Origin: Streptomyces viridochromogenes
Lineage (GTDB): Bacteria > Actinomycetota > Actinomycetes > Streptomycetales > Streptomycetaceae
Direction of reading: 5' to 3'
Assembly (NCBI RefSeq): GCF_001270495.1
Contig: NZ_LGUR01000036.1
Span: 124,001-188,000, forward strand
Length of the DNA: 64,000 nucleotides
A model generated the notes under the pieces. That model did not search any database. It was not told the DNA's origin and worked only from the letters and a program-made list of their open reading frames with translations. Of this stretch, positions 46,020-55,413 are shown piece after piece (the first letter of the stretch is position 1; every line of letters begins with the position of its first letter). Both the position numbers and the translations under genes were made by a program.

Positions 46020-47072
46020 TTATGATCCGCTGTAGGCAAGTCGCTTCGTCTCGGCCCTGCTGAGGACTCCGCCGTACAAGGTCTCGAACGCCGCTCCCCG
46101 CAGCGCCTTCGGAGTCTCCGCCTTGGAGCCGAGACGGATGTGATCGATACCCCGAGCCCGCGCGTACTGGATGGGCAGGTGAAAGAGCAGGTTGAGGTAC
46201 AGCGCAAAGCGCTCGTCGCTCTCTTCGCCGGATATTCCGACCTCGTAGACCTCCAACTCGTTTTCCCAGAGAAGGATCGTCTCCACGCCGCGCAATCCGG
46301 CCGACTGGGCCGTGAACGCCAGAAGGCCGATGTCGGGATTATCCCGCCAGCCGGAGTAACGGAAACTCACGAACTCGGGATGCTCGTGGGTGCCCTTGCC
46401 GGAGTTGTGGTGGGCGATCAACTCGGAGGCCCAGGCGTCGACTTCGTCCCAGGACTCTTCGCCCACGGTCATGGGTACAGCTGCGATCTTGCGCTGGTCC
46501 TGGCGGAGCCGATAGCGGATCCTGGACGAGAGACTGCTCTCCCAATCAGGGTCGGACAGACCGAACAGGTGGGCTTCACGGCCCAGTTCGGCCCACACGA
46601 TGCGGTCATCGGTCGCGGCGTCCAGCGCGCTCTTTGCATCGGCGTACATGTAAGGGAATGTCAGACACAGATCCTCGTCGGCGGCATGCTTGGCGATTTC
46701 GACAAGGAGTCTGTGCAACTCGCGCGGCGTCCTGGCTTCCGCGTCGACATGAAAACCGGTGCGTCGGTCGACGCATCCGCCGACCATCAGCGAGGTCCTG
46801 GGCGAGCACTCGTCAGCGATTCCGTCCGGAAGACCCCATGAATGGGGGTCATAAGACGGGTCGGGCCACGATCGCATGCGATACCGGTAGACCGGGACGG
46901 CCGCCCTCACCTCGTCGCCGTCGAACCATCCGAGGTAGCGACTGACCCACCTGGCGTCCTGCTCATGCTGACGCAGTCGGCTGTAGGAGGATGCGGCACC
47001 GGCCGTTGTATCGAGAGCGTCGAACTGCTTCTGGTCGAAGTCCGCGATAGCCGAGGTAAAACCAATAGCCAT
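46020..47072 (-). CDS. FemAB/GNAT-fold acyltransferase-like protein
   Basis: The 350-residue protein has two GNAT-like halves, as in FemAB or BioF2-type acyltransferases. The second half carries the typical Arg/Lys-rich motif SLSSRIRYRLRQDQRKIAAV, then VEVYEVGISGEE-like strands (LEVYEVGISGEESDERFALY) and a final IDHIRLGSKAETPKALRGA. Such enzymes transfer amino acids from aminoacyl-tRNA or acyl groups from CoA. In peptide biosynthetic clusters relatives add a tRNA-derived residue or an acyl cap. GAGGG lies 7 nt before ATG 47072. It is convergent with the regulator gene, 65 bp away. Confidence 0.72.
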   Translation of the reverse strand: MAIGFTSAIADFDQKQFDALDTTAGAASSYSRLRQHEQDARWVSRYLGWFDGDEVRAAVPVYRYRMRSWPDPSYDPHSWGLPDGIADECSPRTSLMVGGCVDRRTGFHVDAEARTPRELHRLLVEIAKHAADEDLCLTFPYMYADAKSALDAATDDRIVWAELGREAHLFGLSDPDWESSLSSRIRYRLRQDQRKIAAVPMTVGEESWDEVDAWASELIAHHNSGKGTHEHPEFVSFRYSGWRDNPDIGLLAFTAQSAGLRGVETILLWENELEVYEVGISGEESDERFALYLNLLFHLPIQYARARGIDHIRLGSKAETPKALRGAAFETLYGGVLSRAETKRLAYSGS

Positions 47073-47281
47073 GTATCAGCCCTCATGATCTAGTGTCCAA
47101 CCAGCGAGCGCCGACGAGCTTCAGCAGCCTTCGAAGCCGCCGGCGCTGCCCCGACTTTCAGGCCGTCGGCCACGAGCCGTTCTCCGGAGCGGAGTTCGGG
47201 ACAGCGCCGGCGACCTCGACGACTCCTGCCGATGACGGATACTCGGCGCCGACCGTGCCGGGAGCGGTCGCGTGCTCACCG

Positions 47282-48565
47282 TCAATCCGTGGTGCTCTGG
47301 GGGATGTCGCGAATGTGGCGGAGCGGGGAGAAGAACACGAACCAGCCGGCCGCCCAGGAGCCGATGAAGGCCACCATCAGGGCGGGGCGCACGCCGATCA
47401 GGGTGCCGAGTGCGCCGCCGAGGATGCTGCCGAGCGGCAGCGTGCCCCACACGACCCAGCGGACGGCCGCGTTCATCCGGCCCATCAGCTCGGGCGGGGT
47501 GACCGACTGCCGGTAGCTGACCTGGGCGACGTTGTAGACCATGAACGCGAAGCCCGTGACGCCCCAGCCCAGCGGGAACAGCAGCACTCCCCAGCCCTGC
47601 CAGGCGGCCGCCGCGATGACCTGCGGCGCGCTGAAGACCAGCATCGACATCCAGATGATGCGCGCCGAGCCGACCTTCTTGGCGAGCTGGCCGGCGAACA
47701 ACCCGCCGGCGATCGCGCCGATCGCTGAGCCCGCCATGATCAGGCCGGTCAGCGCGGGACTCACGTGCAGGACGCGGATCAGGAACACCATGGCCAGCGC
47801 CGAGGTCATACCGGAGAACAGGTTCCCGGCGCCGGTGCAGATCACGACCCGCCGCAGGATCGGGTGTCCGAAGACGAAGCGCAGGCCCTCGGTGATCCGG
47901 CGGCGCAACGGCTCGTCGGCCGGCGGCGGGGGCGGCGGCTCCTCCCGCCGCCGGATGCCGAGAATCGCCAGCATCGAGACGGCGTATGACAGCGCGTCAG
48001 CGACCACCGCACCGGCGGCGCCCACCAGCCCGACCAGGCCGCCGCCCAGGCTCGGTCCGCCGAGCTGCGCGAACGCCTGGGTGGTCCCGAGCTTGCCGTT
48101 GGCGGCCATGAGGTCCTCGGTGCGGACCAGGGAGGGCAGGTAGCTCTGGTAGGCGACGTCGAAGAACACGGTGCACACACCGGCCGCGATCGCGACCAGG
48201 TACAGCTGAGTCATCGTCAGGACGTCGAACGCGCCCGCCACCGGGATCGAGCCGAGGATCAGCAGGCGCAGCAGATCGCAGACGATCATGATGGAGCGCT
48301 TGGGGCGGCGGTCCACGATCGCGCCGGCGGGCAGTGCGATCACCGCGAACGCCAGGGTGGTCGCGGCGGTCAGCAACCCGACCTGGAAGGTGCTCGCCTG
48401 GAGCGCGACGACCGCGACCAGCGGCAGAGCCACCCGCGTGACTGCCGATCCAATCTCACTGACCGTCTGACCACTCCACAGCAGGAGGAAATCCCGCTGC
48501 CGCCATAGGCTCGGACCATCAGTCTTCGACTCTACATCCTGTAAATCCCTCGCTACTTCAGTCAC
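47282..48565 (-). CDS. MFS exporter (DHA3-type), probable product efflux or self-resistance
   Basis: The 427-residue protein has 12 predicted helices, the loop motif ALPAGAIVDRRPKRSIMI and LMAANGKLGTTQAFAQLGGPSLGG typical of the TMS/MefA-like DHA3 group. A proline-rich central loop (EEPPPPPPADEP) divides the halves. Start GTG 48565; ribosome binding site weak. Divergent from the first condensation gene, sharing a 264-bp control region, which suggests co-regulation and export of the cluster product. Confidence 0.88.
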   Translation of the reverse strand: MTEVARDLQDVESKTDGPSLWRQRDFLLLWSGQTVSEIGSAVTRVALPLVAVVALQASTFQVGLLTAATTLAFAVIALPAGAIVDRRPKRSIMIVCDLLRLLILGSIPVAGAFDVLTMTQLYLVAIAAGVCTVFFDVAYQSYLPSLVRTEDLMAANGKLGTTQAFAQLGGPSLGGGLVGLVGAAGAVVADALSYAVSMLAILGIRRREEPPPPPPADEPLRRRITEGLRFVFGHPILRRVVICTGAGNLFSGMTSALAMVFLIRVLHVSPALTGLIMAGSAIGAIAGGLFAGQLAKKVGSARIIWMSMLVFSAPQVIAAAAWQGWGVLLFPLGWGVTGFAFMVYNVAQVSYRQSVTPPELMGRMNAAVRWVVWGTLPLGSILGGALGTLIGVRPALMVAFIGSWAAGWFVFFSPLRHIRDIPQSTTD

Positions 48566-48709
48566 GGCGCCAACCTAGCAGGACCGGTTCAACCGAGTCA
48601 GACCCTCCGGTCCTGTTACCTGTTAGGACTTCAGAGAGCCAAGGTCCGTGCAAACTGAGTTCAAGTTGCAGCGGGCAGGAGTGTGGTGCTGCGGTTATTC
48701 CACCTCCCG

Positions 48710-48722
48710 TCGTATAACGACA
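48710..48722. promoter_or_regulatory. Palindrome overlapping a -10-like element in the MFS/condensation divergent region
   Basis: GTCGT-ATA-ACGAC is a 13-bp inverted repeat containing TATAAC (48714-48719), about 108 bp upstream of the condensation-protein gene. It could be an operator placed on the -10 box. Confidence 0.35.
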
Positions 48723-48829
48723 GGCTCGCTGACCGGCCGGTAGTACTCGGCCGCCTTTTTGGATTCTCAGCATCGAGCCAGTCCGAGGCCGCCGAACACG
48801 ACTCACGGCCGAAAACGGGGGGAGACCAC

Positions 48830-50026
48830 ATGACCGACAGGCTTCCCTTGTTGAGCGCACAGCTGACCTTCGGTCTGGACGCGCAGCGCGCGGGTCGGAG
48901 AGGGACCGTCACCATGATGTTCCGTGCGTCGCCAGGTCACCTGTCGACGGCAGACGTGCGTCAGGTGCTGCAATCCGTGGTGCTCCGAAACCCGGCACTG
49001 TCCTACCGGATCCGGTTCTCGCGCGGCGCCGCCTACCAGGAGTGGTACCCGGAAGAATGCGATTTCGCCGAACTCCACACAGCGGGCGCGGATGCCGTTC
49101 CGGGATGCGTGACCGAGGTGATCGAGGAATTCGAGACCTCGTTGGACGGTGCGCCGATGGCCGCGCGTCTCATACGCTCGCCCGAGAGCGACAACCTGCT
49201 GCTGGTTCTCGATCACGCATTGGTCGACGAACAGTCGATGCTGCTCATCAAGCGGCAGCTGGCTGCCCCGTCGGCCCCGGACGACAGCCAGCTGGCGCGT
49301 TATCAAGCCGCCATCCACGACCGGAAGGCATTCGAGGACGCCGCCGCGAACGGCCCGGGAATCAAATTCTGGGCGGACCGTCTGGAAGCCGCCGGTGAAT
49401 TCCCCCGGGCGACGGGGAGAACCACCCGGGTCATTCCCATCGACACGCTCCCGAGCGTCGCCATCCCGCGTTCCTTTCGCGGGTCCCTGTTCCCCTACGT
49501 TCTCTTCTCGATCCATCGCGCCCTGCGAGACGTCGCGGAGCCGGGGCCGAGCGTCATCGGCTACCCGTGGGGCGGGCGGAACGGCGCGTACGCCGACGTC
49601 GTCGGGTGCTTCATGAACACCGTCATCTCGCTCGACCCGCCCGGGGCGCGACAGGCACCGGACGCCGCGGGCGACTTCGTCAGGGGTTGGTACCGGGAGA
49701 TCGACCACGCGGACGTGCCGTTCCCCGCGGTCACCGCTCTCGGATCCACGTTCTCCGGCTCGGTCACGGCGCTGCTCAGCTACACGCACGCCGGTGAGCG
49801 CACGGTGCGCATCGCGGGGGTTCCGGTCGTCGAAGTCACGTCGACTCACAGCCGTCCCCCCGAGGTGTGCTCGTTCATGGCCGCCGCACAGGTCCGCGAC
49901 GAAGAACTTCACCTCCGGCTCCTCCTCGACGAGGAGATCGCTGGTTACGGAGCCCAGGAGTTCGGCTCCCGCTGGCGCCACTGGCTCACCACGGCAATCT
50001 CGAGCTTTCCCGAGCGGAAACCCTGA
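48830..50026 (+). CDS. Free-standing NRPS condensation-domain protein with altered HHxxxDG
   Basis: The 398-residue protein spans one C-domain fold (chloramphenicol-acetyltransferase-like; residues 5-390). The active-site motif reads D128-H129-A-L-V-D133-E134, so the catalytic second His and structural Asp of HHxxxDG remain but the first His and the Gly are changed. A later YPWGGRNGAYADVVGCFMNT matches the C5-type region. GGGGAG precedes ATG 48830; the frame upstream is in the intergenic region. It may condense carrier-bound substrates, offload a product or use a small-molecule acceptor. Confidence 0.8.
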   Translation: MTDRLPLLSAQLTFGLDAQRAGRRGTVTMMFRASPGHLSTADVRQVLQSVVLRNPALSYRIRFSRGAAYQEWYPEECDFAELHTAGADAVPGCVTEVIEEFETSLDGAPMAARLIRSPESDNLLLVLDHALVDEQSMLLIKRQLAAPSAPDDSQLARYQAAIHDRKAFEDAAANGPGIKFWADRLEAAGEFPRATGRTTRVIPIDTLPSVAIPRSFRGSLFPYVLFSIHRALRDVAEPGPSVIGYPWGGRNGAYADVVGCFMNTVISLDPPGARQAPDAAGDFVRGWYREIDHADVPFPAVTALGSTFSGSVTALLSYTHAGERTVRIAGVPVVEVTSTHSRPPEVCSFMAAAQVRDEELHLRLLLDEEIAGYGAQEFGSRWRHWLTTAISSFPERKP

Positions 50027-50059
50027 AGACCCGACGACTGGTCCCTGGAGAGTTAAGAC

Positions 50060-51340
50060 ATGCACAGTTCCACTTCAACGAGTTCACTGTGGCGACCTTG
50101 GACGCCGATCACCCAGCAGGCCGGCTCGCTGCGGATCGTCGAGGCACGGGGCAATCGCGTCCGCGACGCGGAGGGCAACTGGTACCTGGACGCCATCTCC
50201 GGTGTTCTGAACGCGTCCTGCGGGCACGGACATCCGCGGCTGATCGAAGCCGCGACCCGACAGTTCGAGCAGCTGGTCCACTACGACCCCATGGTGTCGA
50301 GCCACGACCCCGCGGAAACGCTGGCGTCGCGGCTGGCCGAGCTCCTGCCGGGCGAGCTGAACGAGACCTGCCTGCTCAACAGTGGCTCGGAGGCCACCGA
50401 AGCGGCCCTCAGGATCGCCCTGCAGTACTGGCGCAACATCGGTGAGGACCGCAACCGGGTCATCACCTTCGAGGCGGCGTACCACGGCACGACCTACCTG
50501 GCCCAGCAGCTCTCGGGGCTGCCGTTCACCGCCAGCGAATGGGCCCCGCCCTTCCCGATCGAGCACATCGCCCTGCCCGCCGAACCGCGCGCGATGCGGA
50601 CCGAGGAAAGCGCCGACGCGCTGATCGCGCTGTTCGCCAAGGCACTTGAGACCGGCCCGCCCGCCGCGGCGGTCATGGTCGAGCCGCTGCTGGGCCTAGG
50701 CGGTTGCGTCGTGCTTCCGGCCGGATTCCTCGCCAGGCTCCGGCAGCTGTGCGACCGGCACGGAGCGCTGCTCATCCTCGACGAGGTGTTCTGCGGGTTC
50801 GGCCGCACCGGCCGGATGTTCGGATTCGACCACGACGGGATCACGCCGGACATCGTCACCATGAGCAAGGGAATCAGCGGCGGGTACCTTCCGCTGGCCG
50901 CGGTGACGGTCACCTCGTCGATCAAGGAGACCTTCGTCCGGGAGCCCATCGCCCAGGGCCTGCGCTATGGGCACACGACGGGCGGGCACGCCGTCGCGAG
51001 CAATGTCGCGAACGCCGTGCTCGACGTCATGGCCGACGAGAAGCTCGTCGAGAACTCGGCGGCGCAGGGCGCCACACTGCTGGAGGGCCTGCGGAAGCTC
51101 GAGTCGAGCCCGCTGATCACCGATGTCCGCGGACTCGGACTGGTGGTCGCCATCGAGGCCGACAGTCCGGAGTCCGCTGCCGCCGTCGCGACCGCCGCGG
51201 CCCAGGCGGGAGTGATGACGCGTCACGAGCGCGGGGTGATCCGGATCGCGCCCCCGCTGACGATCACCGACGACGACACGGCAGAGGTGCTCCAGAAGAT
51301 CAGCGGCGCCGTCGACGTCGCCGCCGCAGCACATCGCTGA
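50060..51340 (+). CDS. Class III aminotransferase (PLP-dependent)
   Basis: The 426-residue omega-aminotransferase-type protein has YLDAISGVLNASCGHGHPRL, CLLNSGSEATEAALRIAL, AYHGTTYLAQQLSG, Asp in LLILDEVFCGFGRTG and PLP Lys in VTMSKGISGGYLPL. GGAGAG lies 7 nt upstream of ATG 50060, and the gene starts 33 bp after the condensation gene. It probably makes a non-proteinogenic amino acid (diamino acid or beta/omega-amino type) for the NRPS. Confidence 0.92.
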   Translation: MHSSTSTSSLWRPWTPITQQAGSLRIVEARGNRVRDAEGNWYLDAISGVLNASCGHGHPRLIEAATRQFEQLVHYDPMVSSHDPAETLASRLAELLPGELNETCLLNSGSEATEAALRIALQYWRNIGEDRNRVITFEAAYHGTTYLAQQLSGLPFTASEWAPPFPIEHIALPAEPRAMRTEESADALIALFAKALETGPPAAAVMVEPLLGLGGCVVLPAGFLARLRQLCDRHGALLILDEVFCGFGRTGRMFGFDHDGITPDIVTMSKGISGGYLPLAAVTVTSSIKETFVREPIAQGLRYGHTTGGHAVASNVANAVLDVMADEKLVENSAAQGATLLEGLRKLESSPLITDVRGLGLVVAIEADSPESAAAVATAAAQAGVMTRHERGVIRIAPPLTITDDDTAEVLQKISGAVDVAAAAHR

Positions 51341-51418
51341 ACCGATCGGTTGACGCGGCGGGTGGCGGGGCCGGCGGAGTTCTGGTTGTGAGCGGGATTT
51401 CAAACAGGAGGAGATCAA

Positions 51419-52354
51419 GTGAGCGAGACCGTCCCCATGCGGCAGGAAGTACTCATTTCTTCCTTCGGTGCCCCGGGCGACTCGCCGTTCTCGTGGCTGC
51501 ACGACATGGCGACGACCATTCGTGACCACATGCTGCTCCGGGGAGCGGTTCTCGTCCACGGCCTCCCCATGGACGGACCGGACAGTCTCGCCCAGGCACG
51601 AGATGCCCTGGGTATCGCCGGCCACACGCCCACCGAGGCGTTCAACAATCGCAGCGACTTCGGAAACGGCATCCTCTCGCCGATCAACTGGCCGAACGAC
51701 CGGGTCATTTGCCCGTTCCAGGAGAGCTCCTTCAGCAGGACGTTCCCCTCGGTGGTACTCACCGCGTGCGTCACCCCGCCGGACGGCGACGGGCAAACGC
51801 ACCTCAGTGACACCCGTCGGATGGCCGATCACCTGCCGGCGCACCTCGCCGATCGTGTCCGGACGGGTGGCTGGACCATGGCCCGGTCCTTCCACGAAGG
51901 GTTCGGAATCACCTGGCAGGAAGCGTTCTCCGTGGCGGACCGCGCGGCACTCGACGAGCTTTTCGAGACCTCGGGAATCAAACCCGAGTGGCTCCCCAAC
52001 GGCACGCTGCACACGGTGCGCCACCGGCCCGGCTTCATCGATCATCCGACGACCGGGGAGGAGTGCTGGTTCAACCAGATCTCCTTCCTCAACGCCGGCA
52101 ACCTCGATCCGGTCGAGCGTGCCATCATGACCGACGCATTCGGGGAATACCTCCCGATGAACACGTTCTTCGGTGACGGATCGCCGCTGTCCGATGAGGA
52201 CTTGACCGCCATTCAGCATGCCTACGACTCGGTGCGGATCGATGTCCCGTGGCGTCGCGGCGACCTGCTGGTCACCGACAACATCATCATGGCCCAAGGC
52301 CGATCGAAGTTCGAAGGCTCCCCTGAATTCCTGATCGCCCTCGGCGGGGAGTAG
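51419..52354 (+). CDS. TauD/SyrP-like protein lacking the Fe(II)/2-oxoglutarate residues
   Basis: The 311-residue protein aligns by eye along its length with SyrP/TauD hydroxylases of NRPS clusters: THLSDTRRMADHLP, HPTTGEECWFNQISFLN, MNTFFGDGSPLSDEDLTAI, WRRGDLLVTDNIIM. But the HxE iron motif reads F100-Q-E102, the distal His is Gln293 (IIMAQGRSKF), and the 2-oxoglutarate Arg region (GPRKV in relatives) reads GSPEF. So both iron histidines and the Arg are gone while the fold is kept. GTG 51419 has the strong site AGGAGGAG. It may have a new chemistry or a structural role. Confidence 0.8.
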   Translation: MSETVPMRQEVLISSFGAPGDSPFSWLHDMATTIRDHMLLRGAVLVHGLPMDGPDSLAQARDALGIAGHTPTEAFNNRSDFGNGILSPINWPNDRVICPFQESSFSRTFPSVVLTACVTPPDGDGQTHLSDTRRMADHLPAHLADRVRTGGWTMARSFHEGFGITWQEAFSVADRAALDELFETSGIKPEWLPNGTLHTVRHRPGFIDHPTTGEECWFNQISFLNAGNLDPVERAIMTDAFGEYLPMNTFFGDGSPLSDEDLTAIQHAYDSVRIDVPWRRGDLLVTDNIIMAQGRSKFEGSPEFLIALGGE

Positions 52355-52470
52355 CACCCCGGATCGGTTCGCAGGCCCCAGAAGCAGAAGGCGACCGTTG
52401 CACAGGGTCTTGCCTTTCCATACCCATCAAGTGGCTGGATCGCCAGCACCCAGAAAGGGAGATACAGGTC

Positions 52471-53205
52471 ATGGCGCAGGTTCTAGCAGAGGCGACCCTG
52501 CAGGAAATCAAGGAACACCTGGAAGTGGTCGTGGACAGCGGACGCGGCACGACTTTCCAGGGCTCGGAGTCGGTGGTCCGCAATCTTGCCGAACCGAAGG
52601 AACTACGGTCCCTGATCGGTCAGATCATCTCTGACGACGCTGCCCTCGCCGACATAGCCGCCCGCTCGTACTACCACGCGAACAACTTCCTGAAGGTCGT
52701 GCTCCTGGCCGGCGACAAGAACCCCTGGAAGCTGCGCCTCCACATGTGGCATCCGCAGCCGAACGCCTCGGGGACCATCACGGAGGACATCCACTCGCAT
52801 CGCTGGGACTTCACGACCGCGCTCGTGGTCGGCGAGTACTTTGCCCAGGAGTTCAAGATCGGCCCCGGCACTGAGTACTACCACTTCAAGTACCTGCCGA
52901 TCGGCCAGGGGAAGACCTTCTCCCTGGAAGCACAGGGCAAGGAAGAGTTGTGCAGCGTGTTCGAGGCGGTCCTGCCGGCCGGAACCGTCTACCACATCAA
53001 CCACGAGGTTCTGCACTGCATCTCTCGATCTGCCGGCAAGGCCGCGGCCTCGCTCGTCCTGCAGCAGCCCGCCGAGGAGGACTTCACGAACGTCTACCGG
53101 ACGTCACCTGCCGGCGAGCAGGCCAAGACCGAGATCGAGGTGCAGCGGCCGTCCGTCGCTCAACTGCGGGAAGAGCTGGAGCACTTCCTGACCTGGCTCG
53201 ACTGA
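52471..53205 (+). CDS. Cupin-fold protein of unknown function
   Basis: The 244-residue protein has a helical N-terminus and a central beta barrel. Probable metal residues: His-rich motif EDIHSHRWDFTTALVVGEYF, EYYHFKYLP, and TVYHINHEVLHCISRS. Resembles cysteine-dioxygenase-like or cupin enzymes but I cannot name it. It starts 116 bp after the TauD-like gene and is followed closely by the split-barrel gene, suggesting an operon. Confidence 0.7.
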   Translation: MAQVLAEATLQEIKEHLEVVVDSGRGTTFQGSESVVRNLAEPKELRSLIGQIISDDAALADIAARSYYHANNFLKVVLLAGDKNPWKLRLHMWHPQPNASGTITEDIHSHRWDFTTALVVGEYFAQEFKIGPGTEYYHFKYLPIGQGKTFSLEAQGKEELCSVFEAVLPAGTVYHINHEVLHCISRSAGKAAASLVLQQPAEEDFTNVYRTSPAGEQAKTEIEVQRPSVAQLREELEHFLTWLD

Positions 53206-53253
53206 CGCCGGTCGGCCTCACGACCAAGGACGAATGTCTAGGAGAGTGCGCCG

Positions 53254-54615
53254 GTGCAGCAAGCTCATGAGACTTCACCTACTCCACGCGCGCTTCCTGC
53301 CCGTGGATCCGCCGCCTCGATTCCTTCGAGTCCCAGCGACTACGATCGGGGCGCGATAGAGGAGCTCGGACGGGCGCCTACCGTTGAATCAGCTCGGTTG
53401 TTCAAGAATGCCGCGCAGCGGCGGAACCTCTCCAGGGAAGATCTGGCCCTGGTCCGCGCGGCGCGAGAAGCAATCAAGCAGCGCGCACACAGTATTGCCG
53501 CACTGGTCGAGAGGGTGGAGTGCCTCTCGCTCACCGCGGACGAGTGCTCCGTTCTGCGACCACCTTACGGTCGTGCCAAGCACCTTCCCAGTCCCGATCG
53601 CCCGTATGTGTATCTGGCCGTTCACACCGGACAGGGCGGCGTAAGCGTCACGCCGGTCTGGGCGGCCACGGTCGGTGGGAACGTGGTCATGAGCACGGTG
53701 GAGAACAGGATCAAGGCAAGGGCCACCGCCCTTGATCCGATGGTCGCGCTCTCCGTGCCGGCCGGGATCGGGAGCCAAATATCCTTCGAAGTGGGCGGCT
53801 TCGTAAGACAGTCGCCGGACCCCGAGCGCAAACTGATCCGTACGCTCGCCGAAATGTACAGCACTCGAAAGATCGGCGAGCAGACAGACGGCAATTACAC
53901 GAGTTGGGACCAGCGCGAACGGAACGAGCGGATTCAACTGGAGGTCCTGGCCTACCACGTTCGTAATGAACTCGGGGACGAGCCCGTATCCCGATCCGCT
54001 CCTTACGTCCAGGCGTTGGCGCCGAGGTACAGCAACGACAGCCTGCCTCAGTCGTCCGGGCGAAGCGGGCACGACAGCTTCTGGGGGCCGGACGAGAACT
54101 ACACGGAAGACGAGCCGGAGCTGCGCGAGGCCCGTGACGAGCTGGTCATCCTCGGCATGGCGCGTCAGGCCACGGAAAACAAGTATCGCTCTCTGACCGC
54201 CACCTACGGACATCTCGCTTGCTTCGGCCACCAAGGCCTTCTGCGCTGTCGCCAGATCGGGTTCGACGTGATCGACGTCAAGGAAGAGGCTCGTATTGCG
54301 TTTCTTGTCGACAAGCGCGACTGCGATGTTCTTCGGAGGAACCCGGCGGCTGCGATGTCTGCTGCGAAGTATCGCAGCGGGAGTGTGTGGCTGCAGTCCC
54401 AGGGGCTGATTCAGCTGCACGACGACCCGGGTCCGGTCCGGGAGGCGATCCGACGCCTTGAGAGCCGGTACAACCGTGTTCACCATCGACTGGCGCTCGA
54501 CCTGAGTTCGTGTGAGCGCACTCCTGGGGATTATGTGCTGGCGACCCTGTCTCACCAGCGGCTCAGCAGTCGATACCGTGAGGCGGAGCGATCGTTGCGC
54601 TCGGCAATTCTATAA
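53254..54615 (+). CDS. Two-domain split-barrel (PPOX/F420-type) oxidoreductase-like protein
   Basis: The 453-residue protein contains a flavin/F420 split-barrel region at residues ~105-185 (VSVTPVWAATVGGNVVMSTV, then ENRIKARATALDPMVALSVP) and a long C-terminal half (residues ~285-430) with weaker similarity, LTATYGHLACFGHQGLL and IAFLVDKRDC, that may be a second barrel or an acceptor domain. Helical linkers surround them. GTG 53254, AGGAG 9 nt upstream. A redox step on the peptide or a precursor is likely; cofactor (FMN or F420) cannot be read. Confidence 0.6.
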   Translation: MQQAHETSPTPRALPARGSAASIPSSPSDYDRGAIEELGRAPTVESARLFKNAAQRRNLSREDLALVRAAREAIKQRAHSIAALVERVECLSLTADECSVLRPPYGRAKHLPSPDRPYVYLAVHTGQGGVSVTPVWAATVGGNVVMSTVENRIKARATALDPMVALSVPAGIGSQISFEVGGFVRQSPDPERKLIRTLAEMYSTRKIGEQTDGNYTSWDQRERNERIQLEVLAYHVRNELGDEPVSRSAPYVQALAPRYSNDSLPQSSGRSGHDSFWGPDENYTEDEPELREARDELVILGMARQATENKYRSLTATYGHLACFGHQGLLRCRQIGFDVIDVKEEARIAFLVDKRDCDVLRRNPAAAMSAAKYRSGSVWLQSQGLIQLHDDPGPVREAIRRLESRYNRVHHRLALDLSSCERTPGDYVLATLSHQRLSSRYREAERSLRSAIL

Positions 54616-54645
54616 ATGTTCTCCCTCTCCCCGTAGGATGCATTT

Positions 54646-55413
54646 ATGAGGCCCACACTCCTGAAGCTCGCCACCTGGAACATTGGGGGAGGAATCCTTG
54701 GGGAGTCTCATCAGCGCGGCGTAAGTCCGTCGCTCGACTACTATGCCTCGATACTGAAAGACCACGTGCCCGACGTGGTCTGTCTGCAAGAGGCCCATGA
54801 TTATCACGGACGCCGAGAGGGCCAGTCGGAATATCTGGCGAGATATGCCGGGTATCCGTACGTAACGTCGTTCCCCACCAGCGCATCACATATGGCGGAG
54901 AACGCTTCCCTGGCACTCGGCATCCTGTCCCGGTTCCCCATCGAGGACGTGGTCTACAAGCAGTTTCCCAATCCCCGGCTGGAGGGTACCAGCCCGAACG
55001 GTGAGCCCTGGCAGCTCCACGACAAGGGCTATGTGGTCGCATCGATAGATCTGGGTGATCGGAAACTCGGTCTCATCAACGGGCACTGCTTTCCCCTGCA
55101 TCACTTCGGAGCGAGCCCCACCGAGCCGGTATTTGCGGAGATGTGGGAGATGCTCACGGAGGATCTACTGGCGATCGGCGGTGCTGGTACGGCGTTTGCC
55201 GCCCTTGACGCGAACTATGGGCGGATAGAAGAGCTGCTCAAGGAAGTCTTGCTTCCGGGAAATTATCTGAGTGCGTTCGAGGGAACTCCAACGACCCCCA
55301 AGGGCGTTCAGAAGGACCATATTCTCTACGGTCATTCGGTGCGGCTGCTTACGACGACGGTAGCGGCTACCGAGTCCGACCATTCATATTGCCAGGTGAG
55401 TGTTCTGGTGTAA
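54646..55413 (+). CDS. Endonuclease/exonuclease/phosphatase (EEP) family protein
   Basis: The 255-residue protein has the EEP fold: Asn in LATWNIGGG, Glu in VVCLQEAHDY, LGLINGHCFPLHHFG, Asn/Asp in AALDANYGRIE, and C-terminal KDHILYG and ESDHSYC (catalytic His). The core metal-phosphoesterase residues are complete. Cytoplasmic. In a biosynthetic cluster it may act on a phosphorylated intermediate or be a resistance function. The gene is 30 bp after the split-barrel gene. Confidence 0.85.
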   Translation: MRPTLLKLATWNIGGGILGESHQRGVSPSLDYYASILKDHVPDVVCLQEAHDYHGRREGQSEYLARYAGYPYVTSFPTSASHMAENASLALGILSRFPIEDVVYKQFPNPRLEGTSPNGEPWQLHDKGYVVASIDLGDRKLGLINGHCFPLHHFGASPTEPVFAEMWEMLTEDLLAIGGAGTAFAALDANYGRIEELLKEVLLPGNYLSAFEGTPTTPKGVQKDHILYGHSVRLLTTTVAATESDHSYCQVSVLV

